Assembly: GCF_029784155.1 (NCBI RefSeq)
Contig: NC_073692.1
Coordinates: 316,538,105-316,602,104, forward strand
Direction of reading: 5' to 3'
From: Uranotaenia lowii
Lineage: Eukaryota; Arthropoda; Insecta; Diptera; Culicidae
DNA length: 64,000 nucleotides
In this document: positions 32,948 through 43,375 of the stretch, one piece after another
Layout: every line of letters starts with the position of its first letter
How positions within the stretch are numbered: the stretch's first letter is position 1
Program-made: the position numbers and the translations under genes
Notes under the pieces: generated by a model
The model's database searches: none
Seen by the model: only the letters and a program-made list of their open reading frames with translations
What the model was told of the DNA's origin: nothing

Positions 32948-33388
32948 CAGCCACTGTCAGGTTGACTAGATGCCAGAGGATTCTTTAAGCTTTATTTTTC
33001 AGGCAATCGACCTCGAAATGCTCCGATACCCTACAAGAGAAGAATTTTTTTTTTGCATTTCAGAGTAAATAGTCAACCTTAATAAAAAGACATACACCGT
33101 CTTAGCCGATTTAGGCTTTACAGACTGAATAAATGTGAACAATTTAAGATTAACGCACCCAGTACCGCCAGGGGAATCGAACCCATACCACCAGTGGACC
33201 AGCGTTTACCGTCTTTCCAAAAAAAATTAAATATAGAATTGATAAACATATAAGGGATCATTCATTGAAAGTTGGATTTCGTGCAATGTATTACAGTCGC
33301 AATTGTAAATGCAAAGTATATAGAAAAGCGGTACACTTTCTTTTCATTTGCTTTGCATATTTATGTTTGAAATATTACAGTCAATAGG
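32948..33388. mobile_element. Spacer containing a tRNA-derived SINE relic (minus strand)
   Basis: Around 33150-33225 the minus strand reads GTATGGGTTCGATTCCCCTG, a pol III box B, preceded by tRNA-like sequence and followed by a tail GCCTAAATCGGCTAAGACGG. It does not fold as an intact tRNA by eye. Nothing else is recognised. Confidence 0.5.
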
Positions 33389-33510
33389 AGTTATTAAGCA
33401 AACACTAGCGGACACTATGTTCTCCATAATGAAGTTTAGATTAGTTAGGAAGCATTTGGGAACAGCCATAAATTTTCTCTTGACTACAGTCAAGCATTTA
33501 CCTGCCATCG
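33389..33510. mobile_element. Dispersed repeat, relative of the insertion at 11361-11504
   Basis: Shares GGAGTTATTAAGCAAACACT, TTAGATTAGTTAGGAAGC and ATTTACCTGCC in the same order as 11361-11504, with about 20 percent differences by eye. Non-coding. Confidence 0.7.
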
Positions 33511-33949
33511 CGAATTTCAATCGCCTCGAAGTTTTGATTTTTTGCATAAGTATTCAAATCGTGATAGTTAGTTGAGGTAAGGTCTATTTCAAGGGTGATA
33601 AATCTTTCAAAAATCTAGCGACGTAATGGATTCAGCTGATTCCGACAGCTTTAAAATTGAAGCACTGGAGGATTACAGTTGTGAATCCTCAGGTGTTTGG
33701 TTGGAAGAAACAGAAAACGTTCCTTGCTCAGCTAACTCGAACACATACTCAAAAAGAATTCCGCAAAAAACACGAACAACCGGATCACGATTCTGGCTCG
33801 CAAGATCAGAGGCAATGGTAACACTCCGAATCGGAACAACCGGACGATGATGCAGACTCTTCTATCAGTGCTGAAAATCTCATTACGATTCGTTTTGTTT
33901 CAAGAAAGTTACACGTGATGGAAGCCGCGAGACGAAAATCAATTTTGGA
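33511..33949. other. Stretch upstream of a transposase relic
   Basis: A 74-codon frame at 33626-33850 (MDSADSDSFKIEALEDYSCE) is acidic and Ser-rich. I do not recognise it; it may be leader sequence of the degraded transposon that follows. Confidence 0.25.
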
Positions 33950-34720
33950 CAACCACGTCAAAAACCCGATGTGGTAGAGTTCAAAAATCGCGAAATCATT
34001 AAAAATGGTCAAATCGACCGTGTGCAGCATTCTCAAACGTTTCCGTGAGATGCATACTATCGATCGGCAGGTTTATACCAAGCGTCATAGTGGAACTAAG
34101 GATCGGAAACTGCATATGAAGGTGTTAAGAACGATCAAGGCAACCCAGGGCAGTCGGACTATGACATCGCCAAGAAATTCAACGCCAATCGGTGCACCGT
34201 CAGAAGGATTCTTCTGCGCGAAGAGGTACGACCTTATCGGGCCAGTAAGCAACCAAACCGGACATTGAAGCAGAATGTAGTAGATAAAGGACGTGCCCGG
34301 AAGTTATACAACAAGGTTCTAACGAAATACGACGGATGCATCCTCTTGGATGACGAAACGTACGTGAAGATGGATTTTAGGCAGCTTTCTGACCAAAAAT
34401 TTTATTAAGCCACTGGTCGAGATGATGTCCCCGACATGTTCAAATTCATTTATGCCGATAAGTTTGCAAGAAAGTGTTTGATCTGGTAAGGTATTTGCAG
34501 CTGCGACGAAAAAGCCCGGTTTTTGTGACAAACAAGACCATGGACTCCAAGATGTACAAGGAGGAGTGCCAGAGAAAACGTATTCTTCCGTACATTATTT
34601 AGATCTCACAAATGACCAGTAGATAAAGTTTTGGCCAGATTTGGCAAGCTGCCACTACAGCAAATAGGTACTACAGTGGTATCGAGACAACGGGATGGAT
34701 TTTAGCTTAACTTTTAACTG
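33950..34720 (+). pseudogene. Third DD37E-like transposase, heavily decayed
   Basis: An N-terminal HTH frame (MVKSTVCSILKRFREMHTID, from 34005) shifts frame near 34140 into DIAKKFNANRCTVRRILLRE, then LLDDETYVKMDFRQLSDQ with the first catalytic Asp. Several stops follow (near 34405, 34488 and 34600). The second Asp/Glu region is largely lost. No terminal repeats identified. Confidence 0.75.
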
Positions 34721-34749
34721 ATTATTTTTTATTTACATAGTATTCCGTC

Positions 34750-35330
34750 TCACGACATAACTTGACGAACATAATTCCTAAAATTCACTCGGTCCATGCC
34801 AACCGTTCTACAATTTCTGGGGCACCCCACGTTCGCCAGATCACGCTCCACTTGGTCTAACCACCTCGCTCGTTGCGCCCCCGCTCGTCTTGTTCCTACC
34901 GGATTCGTAGCGAACACCTGTTTTGCAACAACCTCGCAACATGTCCCGCCCAGCGTATCCGGCCAGCCTTCACCACCTTCTGGATACTGGGTTCGCCTCC
35001 ACACTCCGTTCTCCTGCACGCCGCCAAAGATGGTTCTTAACACTCGTCGCTCGAATACTCCGAGTGTACGCAGGTCCTCCTCGAGCAATATCCATGTCTC
35101 GTGCCCGTAGGGAACAACCGGTCTAATGAGCGTCATATACAGGTTACACTTCGTGCGAGGGCTAAGTCTTCTCGACCGCAGTTGCTTGTGGAGTCCATAG
35201 TACACCCACAATTCAGCCTCTGTGCCAATGGCGGCATCATTGTTACAAGGCATCATTGGTACAAGAAGATAACGCGACCGGTGCTGATTCGATTTGCTCC
35301 CACCGGCATTAGCTTCCCAAGTTAACCGAA
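34750..35330 (-). pseudogene. Non-LTR reverse transcriptase C-terminal fragment
   Basis: The minus frame shows LSPRTKCNLYMTLIRPVVPY, GVFERRVLRTIFGGVQENGV and WLDQVERDLANVGC, ending NFRNYVRQVMS at the stop 34750. This C-terminal region is common in insect endonuclease/reverse-transcriptase LINEs. The catalytic palm is absent. The segment between GVQENGVWRR and KQVFATNP looks deleted relative to the family, which is my inference. Confidence 0.7.
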
Positions 35331-35914
35331 TTGCGTATGTCTGAAAGAAACAAAATAAAAACGAATTCACGTCCCTCCCTATAGCATCACAAGACGAAGA
35401 AGGATAGAAATAAATACCGGCCAACACCAGGCAGCCAGCGAACCGAGCGCTGTGCGTGTGTAGCAAAAGCAACAACAAAAATATTTCTTCCACTGGCCAA
35501 GCTGCCCGGCTTTGGCAGCTGTGTATATGTAGCGTGTGTATGTAATAGCATTACTGCCTGCTATGGGCGATGGGCGCGCTCGCAGTCCCGGTATACGATT
35601 TCTCGTGTGATAAACCGAGAGAGAAATAGCCTTCACTCCGATTTCACTCCGATTAGCTGTCATTCTTATGGAAATCTGTGTAAGAGTGAAGAGCAGGCTT
35701 TATTCTTTTTAGCAGGCCCAATCCCAATTGCTAGCACAGCTCTCATTCAATGGGTTTCCCGTTCCTTCACTCCCGTTCCCTTTCCCGTTTCCATCAGAAG
35801 ACAAAGGAATGCATTGAAAGGAGGCCAAACGCCGGGAAGCCGCCGTTGTGCGTTTTTATTTTGTGATTGATCGGTGACAGAAAGCCTATGACAAATATCC
35901 CTCGTCCTGCATGA
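35331..35914. other. Unannotated stretch
   Basis: Moderately GC-rich sequence with no frame I can support on either strand. It separates the two LINE fragments and may be part of an insertion between them. Confidence 0.3.
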
Positions 35915-36065
35915 AGCTCGAATAGTACACTGGTTAAAATGTCGGCCTGGCAAGACGATATAATTGGTAACATGAGTTCGATTCTCACTACGGCGCTGTG
36001 GTTTTAATTTTTATTTTCTTGTTTCTGGGATGAATTATCCAATAGGAAGGAAATCCCATAAAATG
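35915..36065 (+). mobile_element. tRNA-derived SINE
   Basis: The head has a box A-like TACACTGGTTAAAATGTCGG and a box B GAGTTCGATTCTCAC about 45 bp apart. The tail TGGGATGAATTATCCAATAG...AATCCCATAAAA matches the truncated insertion at 32585-32647. Pol III transcription is inferred from the boxes. Confidence 0.65.
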
Positions 36066-36198
36066 TTTTTCTTGTTTCGCTTGAATGTAGTGGTCATCAT
36101 TTTGGTTGGGAGCCGAGTCCTTATGCCAGTTACGGTTTTTCAAACATACCGTCTTCGGCACACTGCACATTTCAGCGTATTATCGGCACAGAGATATG

Positions 36199-36390
36199 CT
36201 AAATAGGCATTGGATTTTTGCAACCTCTTCTATGGGTGTAGGCACGACTTCCGCTGATAATACGCCGCCGTATCTCACGGCTGGTGTCATTGTCTGCCGT
36301 CACCAGTGAGTCGAGATAGACAAAGTCTCCGACTAACCAACCTTCAACTGAATCTCTGGAATAGCCAAAATTATCTGCTCTTCGATTCAC
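36199..36390 (-). pseudogene. Further LINE reverse transcriptase fragment, same type as 34750-35330
   Basis: The minus frame contains VGDFVYLDSLVTADNDTSRE and IRRRIISGSRAY, a segment that in this LINE type lies just upstream of the one at 34750-35330. Orientation and order agree with a single element split by about 0.9 kb of later sequence. Confidence 0.6.
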
Positions 36391-37795
36391 CGACTGCATG
36401 TGAAAATAAGTGTAAATATCGTGAAAACCAAAACAAAGCACTGGGTCTTTGGTGGTGAGTTCTTTGTTCAAGATGGTTAGATCCAACCATGAGTCATTTT
36501 AAACTTTTCTGAAGAATATCCGCATGCAATGAAATTATATCTGAAACAGTCAGTTTTGAACATTAACGATTTCAGAAATAAATAATTTTGTCTGTAAACG
36601 TTTTAAATGTTACCTTGAAAACGATTAGAACGATTCATGCCAATGGATGCAAATTTGTTCCTCCGCAATGGTCGCGTTAGCCAATTCGCTCTCACTATTA
36701 ACGCGCCAGCACTTATTTTACTTCGTAAGTCCAGACTACCGACTTCCAAGACTTCCGACAAAGAAAATTGAAGTACTAGATTGTCGGAAGTCTGTGTTTT
36801 GTTGCCAGTTCACCAGCGACGTTTCTAAAAATTTTATTTAAATTCACAATACGTCATCGGTCTAACTTTGAAAACGCCAGAAAGATGTGCCATTGAAAAA
36901 TCGTTGGACCTGATGCCACTACTGTTGTTGACGGTCTTCATTTGTTTTTATTGCTCGGACGTATCAATTCGGTATCGATTTTTGAAAAGGACCAATGCGC
37001 CAAATGCTAACATATCCAGTTTCTTGCAAAAACTTGTTCCCGAGCAGACATTGATACCCAAATCGATAGCATACTTAAACCAAAATAAGACGTTAACAGC
37101 AAACTGAGAGCATCATATGCTGTTGACTTTTCCTCGATAGCAGCATCAGGCATTATTATGCTTTCAATAAATTTTATCTGACAGCATGTGGAGACCAAAA
37201 TAAGCTAATCACAGCAAGTTGCTAGCACAATTTGGTATAGACTTCCATCCGACAAAAAACAATTGCAAATATATTTATCCAATATCCAAATTTGGCATCA
37301 TTTAATTTGTTTTTAAAGAACAGCGTAAAACAAAAGCGAAAAAAAAACATCATAATGATAGCATTATTTTGTGCCTTTTCAAACGTTTTCTTTCAAACCA
37401 ATCATACAAACATGAATATTTTACAAGTCACAAAAGAAAACATTGCCAAAACAAGTATTTTAAAATTGTTAGAATGTACAATCAAAATGGTTTTTTAGAT
37501 TTAAAAACTCTTTGATTAATACGATTAACTTATTGATTAGGTGAGAGCCTCCTAAAAAAATTAAGTCGCTATGCACCTTTCAAAAACATGAATTTATTAT
37601 TCACCATTTTGTCTCTCTAGGTATCCTGTAATATTCTACAACATTCAAAAACACTTCACACATTAAACTCGGTTACATACCGGATGTAAATGTAACTCTT
37701 TTAGCCTTAATCTTTAGGTTCGTAAAACAGGGAAAAATGCGCCAATTAACTCCCTGCAATCAACGCCCGACGAACAGTTAGATTCGGGGGTTTTG
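36391..37795. other. AT-rich stretch, no gene seen
   Basis: Only short frames. CCAGACTACCGACTTCCAAG around 36731 and its partial complement TTGTCGGAAGTCTG around 36780 form a local inverted repeat. Nothing else recognised. Confidence 0.3.
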
Positions 37796-38062
37796 TTAGC
37801 GGTAGCGGCCAGCCAGTACCACTTTCCTATGAATCGACCATTTTGAAGGTTTGTTCGACGGCAGTCTGAAACCTGGTTGAAGGATAAAATTATAGATAAA
37901 CATTTTTTCGCACCTACTAAAACAAACCAAACTCTCTGCCGGAAAAGTATAAAATCGGTATTTACCTGTACGTTTCATGTCTAGTTTCTGTTCGGCTGGA
38001 CAACCCAAGTCACCATCAGGATCATTGCCGCTTCCGTCGACGTCTTGCTCGGCATTAGTTCC
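37796..38062 (-). CDS. Two terminal exons of an unknown, possibly host, gene
   Basis: On the minus strand an exon from about 38062 reads NAEQDVDGSGNDPDGDLG and ends at ACAG before GTAAATAC (37965). A 93-nt intron (37873-37965) ends TTTTATCCTTCAACCAG. The second exon reads FRLPSNKPSKWSIHRKVVL and ends at TAA 37796-37798. The intron is a multiple of three and open, so retention would also give a protein. No start codon or further exon is found upstream. The family is not recognised. Confidence 0.35.
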   Translation of the reverse strand, partial: GTNAEQDVDGSGNDPDGDLGCPAEQKLDMKRTGKYRFYTFPAESLVCFSRCEKMFIYNFILQPGFRLPSNKPSKWSIHRKVVLAGRYR

Positions 38063-38324
38063 TATTTTCGTGAATTTACGGATATTTTAAGAGCTCTCTT
38101 GTTTATTTCGCACTTCATTTGTTGACATTTACCAAGGCACTGAAGCTTAGTGGGGACAAACACCCAAAGAAAAATCAAACTCCTTTTTTTCATGTAGTTA
38201 AATTTTGATTTTATTTTTTCACAATTTTTTTGTGTAAATACGTAGTTGTCGTTTCAAAAAATATTTACACTGAAAACTACTATAGTGGTAAAAATTAAAA
38301 TTAATTTATGTAATTTAATAAAAA
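38063..38324. other. AT-rich spacer
   Basis: No feature recognised. Confidence 0.3.
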
Positions 38325-38715
38325 ATTATGACGCTATCACGCTTTGAAAGTTTGATTTCCTTTAATTTTACTAGACAGCAAAAATTAAAGCAAAATTTCC
38401 GCGCATGGCTAGCACCGCGATGCCAAATTTTGCTAAAATTTAGATCTTAACTACACCTTTTTTTTCCAAAACATTGAGAGCATAACGATGTCAAATTTTG
38501 CTATATTCGAAAAATATGTGATGCTTTATATTGGCATCACGGTGCTCTCCATGCTCTCGGAAAATGAGGTGTAGTTAGGGTCTCAGTTTTAGCAAAATTT
38601 GGTATCACTTTGCTAACCAAGTATGAAAATTTGTGCTCTCATTTTTGCCACCTTATGTCAAGCAAAATGAAAGCAAATTAAACTCTTAGGGCGTGATAGC
38701 AAAATTTGCTGTAAT
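38325..38715. mobile_element. Fold-back MITE, long imperfect palindrome
   Basis: The arms from about 38330-38480 and 38545-38710 are complementary around a centre near 38510. Examples are CCAAATTTTGCTAAAA with TTTTAGCAAAATTTGG, and CTAACTACACCT-like with AGGTGTAGTTAG. No coding sequence or clear target duplication. Confidence 0.6.
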
Positions 38716-39079
38716 TTTGCCATAAAAGTCTGCTCGGGTTAAACTTTCTATTTTGCATCTGAAAATATGATCCTCTTTTATTTTTTTTATTGTAGATAGT
38801 TCCATTGCATTTTTTAAATAAGGTGAATAGCTTTTTTATGAGTGTATAACGACGATGCTTTTTCGCCGATTCGTCAAGGAGGCGAAAAGCCATTTTTTGT
38901 TTTTGTTTTCATCTGTCAAGTTTTTTTTCCCTCAAAACTTCATCTTGAACAAAAGGGCCAATAGTTATTTCGGGAATTAAAAAGGACATTGCAAGTTAAT
39001 TAAGATCAATCATTTCATTTGGTTTGAGAAAAGTTTAAATAATTTTTATAAATATCAATACTTTCAGTTTTTCCCAGCG
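38716..39079. other. AT-rich spacer
   Basis: No feature recognised. Confidence 0.3.
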
Positions 39080-39190
39080 CCGATGTGGTCTTGCGGATAG
39101 GCTGACGCGAGTCTAGTTTTGGTATGCTAGATGTAATGGGTTCGATTCCCGGTATCCGCCAGAAAACTTCTTTTGGGTTCGAATCCCATA
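39080..39190 (+). mobile_element. tRNA-like SINE head
   Basis: GATGTGGTCTTGCGGATAGG resembles a box A region, and ATGGGTTCGATTCCCGG is a good box B 50 bp downstream, followed by TATCCGCC complementary to the GCGGATA of the head. The anticodon arm is irregular and a SINE-like tail follows, so I do not call a functional tRNA. Confidence 0.5.
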
Positions 39191-40884
39191 AGTTGCCGAC
39201 AGGTAAGATGTGTTTTCTCATATAACTGACTATATAAAAAGAATGTTCAATCAGTTGCCAGCTGGTCAAGTATAAACACGGATGCCGGAATACCTGTAAG
39301 TAAACTAGCCCACCTGATTGACTCGTTCTTCCAAAAATAAACCTACAACAACACCATACATTCACTCCATCACAGTTCATACGAAGCCATGGGGTCCGGG
39401 TATGGTGTACGCGCTGCATTGTAGATTTGTCGAAATTTATAATCTGAGAATGCATGTGAGCACATACTTAGGCAGAAACTGCGGTAAATCCGTGCACCCA
39501 TGGTGGATATACAAACATACATTCATTCACGTTTGGGAAGCTTTTTCGGTCTGATTTTTCAAAAGGTCTAGTATTTAGTGGCACTATTATTTTTCTAAAA
39601 ACTTTAAAATAATTTTAAAATATTATTGAAAGATGTTAAAATATGAAAACAATGAAGTATTCGCATGCCCCTGCAAGTGGCGACCAAACGCTGGCCGATC
39701 TCTACTGGCGGAGTAAAATGCACATGTTAATAATATGGTTTACTCGATTTGAAATAGAGAAAAATAAAACAATCCTTCCCTTGCATGATGCAGAGGGCCG
39801 GGACTTTTGCAGGATCGTTAGCGCGTCGAAAGAAAGTTCATTTCCCTCCCTGAAACCTAGCTTTTGGTGGGCGGCGACGGCAAGCAGCCAGTGCCTCCTA
39901 ACACAAATCCAGCTTTGCTGCCGCTCACGTTCGTTCACGGAACAACTCTGTTTTTCATCGCTTGGAAAATTTCATTTAATGAATTTTATCAAAATGCTCA
40001 ACTCAGCACATCGCTAGGACACATGAGAAAGTATTCGGTACAACGACGTCAAACTCCCGGATCTGGCTTACTGACACAAAAAAACGGAATCATTGCAAGG
40101 GTTTATTATTGAGAGTGCAATCGTGCTTGTTAGCGACAATTAGGTACTACTTGCAAGGCGCCGATGGATAATTTCATTTAAATCAGTAACGGTTCGTTGT
40201 GAAAACGTTTGAAAATGCCAGTTGAATAAACCGACCGACATAATTAGCATTTGAACTCAAACTGTATCCACTTAAACTGTAGCTTCCACTAAATTGGATC
40301 TCCATTAACTTCCCAAATCGCAAGTTACTGATCAAACAGAAACTTCGGTAACTACAAAAGCAACATGTTTAGCCAGCTGTTGTCGTTGGAAAGATCAAAA
40401 CTTCTGCTTCCGAGCAGCAAAGCTGTTGAAATTACTCCTAGATAGAATTGTTTTTGATAATTTTGCAGCTGATTGCACATTGCACAAAACAGTGCCCAAA
40501 CATGGGTGCCAGTAATTCGATTTTCGACTTATGAGTTTGCGTCTTTATTTTGGGATGCTGTTGCATGGATTTGTTTCTTCTCAGTTTATTCGTCTGTAGG
40601 GATGCTTTAATTGTTGAACCAAATATCATTACGCTACAATTTGAAACATAAAGTTTCGAAACCATTTTAAACTATTGAAAATAGACTTTCAGTGATATAT
40701 ATTGCTTGAGAGCATTGGAGACGAAAGCTGAAATCTGAGGAAAAAAGCCTAAATCTGAGGAAAAAAATTTAAATGTGAGAGATGTGCTTAACACGGATTC
40801 TATAGCATTGCAAGGGAGTGGTTGCGGCCGACACGCAATAAAAGTAGATCAACACAGACACAGCTCAGCATCGTTTCGGATGTG
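39191..40884. other. Long unannotated stretch, no supported gene
   Basis: Scattered short frames on both strands, none with family motifs; overlapping frames at 39640-40110 contradict each other. 40730-40775 contains a short tandem repeat of AAATCTGAGGAAAAAA. Confidence 0.3.
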
Positions 40885-41807
40885 TCGTGTCATCATATTG
40901 TGTTGCACTCATTATGCTCCACCTAAGCGAATCACTGATTTGCTATGTGTTTCACGAATATTTAGTGTACAAAACAAGTGTACTCGTTGAAGAAAAGTGT
41001 TTTCTACAAATGGTTATGATTTTTTATTACTCAAATTCATTTAGTTGCTTCAAAACCTTGATTTTAAAAAACCATATTAAAAGCCACAGAACAAAACTGT
41101 GTTGCAAATACGCGCCGCTGTATATTCAATACGCGACTAACAACCGAACACATCCCAAACCAGCCGAACACATCCGAAGGCAGACGAAGACCGAAAACAC
41201 ACTTAGGCTGATGTCATGCTGAAGCAACTAGCGACGCAACACAACGCAACGTTCCAATAAGAAAGCGTTGCATCGCATTGGTATGTCATGCTGGTGCGAC
41301 CTGTCGCTTTGAAATTTCCTACAAATCATCACTTCTCTACATCTGATAATGCTTTGAATCGTCTCCTTTCTTTCGGGAGCCATCAAAAACTCATCAAATC
41401 ACGACCCGGATTGCAAGAATGCCGAAATTTGAACCGACAAAATTCCTTGTTTTTTTGCCGGAACTAAGAATTCATGAAAATTTTCTCGCCGATTAAGATA
41501 TTTTTTAGTTTATTATCACAAGTTCGGACAGATCTTCGTACTATTGTGCTTAAAACTCTGAATCACTGCTTCAAATCGAGAAAAAACAATATTCCCATTG
41601 GATTTCCTACTAGTCGCGCTACAAAACACACTGGCATCAGATTTGTCGCGCTTTACAAAGCGACCAGTATGACAGGTATGCGCTTTTTCCATGGAGATCA
41701 AATGAGAACTGGTTTGTCGCGTGATTGCGTTGCGTTGCGTTGCGTCGCTAGTTGCTTCAGCATGACATCAGCCTTATACTTACAGACAGTGATGCCAACT
41801 GTTTTTC
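40885..41807. mobile_element. Partial second copy of the 12660-13513 MITE, interrupted
   Basis: 40905-41202 matches the right third of that MITE in reverse orientation (CACCTAAGCGAATC, TTCTACAAAT, GTTGCAAATACGCGCCGCTG, GAAGACCGAAAACACAC). The match resumes at 41777 with TACTTACAGACA after a 568-bp insertion and is then lost in the gap. Confidence 0.8.
41206..41773. mobile_element. PIF/Harbinger-like MITE with TTA target duplication (568 bp)
   Basis: Terminal inverted repeats of about 46 bp start GGCTGATGTCATGCTGAAGC at both ends, and weaker complementarity continues inward (CTGGTCGC). TTA flanks both sides (41203-41205, 41774-41776). It sits inside the older MITE copy. The related empty site at about 13226-13230 supports the insertion. 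No transposase. Confidence 0.88.
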
Positions 41808-42307
41808 NNNNNNNNNNNNNNNNNNNNNNNNNNNNNNNNNNNNNNNNNNNNNNNNNNNNNNNNNNNNNNNNNNNNNNNNNNNNNNNNNNNNNNNNNNNNN
41901 NNNNNNNNNNNNNNNNNNNNNNNNNNNNNNNNNNNNNNNNNNNNNNNNNNNNNNNNNNNNNNNNNNNNNNNNNNNNNNNNNNNNNNNNNNNNNNNNNNNN
42001 NNNNNNNNNNNNNNNNNNNNNNNNNNNNNNNNNNNNNNNNNNNNNNNNNNNNNNNNNNNNNNNNNNNNNNNNNNNNNNNNNNNNNNNNNNNNNNNNNNNN
42101 NNNNNNNNNNNNNNNNNNNNNNNNNNNNNNNNNNNNNNNNNNNNNNNNNNNNNNNNNNNNNNNNNNNNNNNNNNNNNNNNNNNNNNNNNNNNNNNNNNNN
42201 NNNNNNNNNNNNNNNNNNNNNNNNNNNNNNNNNNNNNNNNNNNNNNNNNNNNNNNNNNNNNNNNNNNNNNNNNNNNNNNNNNNNNNNNNNNNNNNNNNNN
42301 NNNNNNN
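41808..42307. other. Assembly gap of exactly 500 N
   Basis: A round-number placeholder; true length unknown. The left flank is MITE, the right flank is BEL pol, so the missing BEL 3' part may lie here. Confidence 0.99.
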
Positions 42308-43375
42308 GATTTTAACACCACTAAAAAAGCATCTTGGAACTTCCACTGAACTTAGGTTTGGCAACAATTGACTCCATCTGATCCATTTATCCATTAGGTC
42401 GACAGGAATTTCTTCATCCCAATTTGATCCGAACTTCCATATTTCCTGCATCAGGATTTTCCCATGGACTACGTAATGTGCAACCAAACCTAATGGATCG
42501 AATAGGCGCATGATTGTTCTCAGAACCTGGCGCTTGGTCGGCGGATTATGGTAGTCATTAATCTGATTTTCGTCGTAAAACGTCGTGTTGAAAGAGAATA
42601 TGTCATCCTTTGGCTTCCACAACATTCCCAAGACGCGTTCTGTTTTTTGATTTTCCAGACTAGATTCAAGGTTGAGGGATTTGTCCGAGGAAATTTGAAC
42701 GACACCTAATTGTCGCAGGACTTCTGATGAGTTCGATAGGAAGTTTCTGATCTCGAACCCTCCTTTCTTATGTATGAATTTCACTTCGTGCACACGTTTT
42801 ATTGCTTCTTCTAACGTGTCCAAACTTTCAAGATAGTCGTCGACATAGTGTGAGTCGATGATGGCTTTTGCTGCCTCGGGGTACAGTTGGGCAAATTCTT
42901 CAGCGTTTTTATTTTTAACGTACTGCGCGATACAAGGTGAGCACGTCGCGCCAAATGTGGCTACGTCCATGACGTATATTTGTGGATCAGTATTGTTGTT
43001 GTAGCGAAACAGAAATCTTTGAGATTGTTTATCAGGCGCCCTGATTCGAACCTGGTGAAACATCTCTTTGATGTCTCCAGAGACTGCGACACTACGCTGT
43101 CGAAAACGCAATAATATTGTAGGTAGAGATGTCAGCATGTCCGGACCTTTAAGAAGCATGTCGTTGAAACAAACTCCACTAACCTTCGCTGATGCATCCC
43201 AAATTAAACGGATCTTTTCTGGTTTCTTAGGGTTTCTAACCACGCCAAGAGGTAAATACCAGATTCTTTCCGGACAAGTATTATTCATTTCATCGTCAGT
43301 AGCAATGTGGGCATAACCCTTTTCGACATAATCTGTAATTTGATCATGAACAATTTTTTTTAGCTGTGCGTCTTT
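42308..43375 (-). pseudogene. BEL/Pao pol, reverse transcriptase and start of Pao peptidase region (split by insertion and gap)
   Basis: Continuation of the polyprotein ORF at 56689-60174, separated by the gypsy element. It shows the RT with IRLIWDASAKVSGVCFNDML, DIKEMFHQVRI, DVATFGATCSPCIAQ and the catalytic YVDDYLES, followed by a region typical of the Pao A17 peptidase/RNase H connection (RTIMRLFDPLGLVAHYVVHG). The frame is open through to the gap. RNase H, integrase and the 3' LTR are not visible. The insertion at 43376 disables the element. Confidence 0.9.

Noticed and set aside
39080..39160. Functional tRNA gene
   Set aside because: Box A and B resemble pol III elements, but the anticodon arm is irregular and a SINE-like tail follows.
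41474..42349. Open frames spanning the N blocks (also 61334-62179)
   Set aside because: They translate N as open codons; only BEL pol to the right of the first gap has real support.
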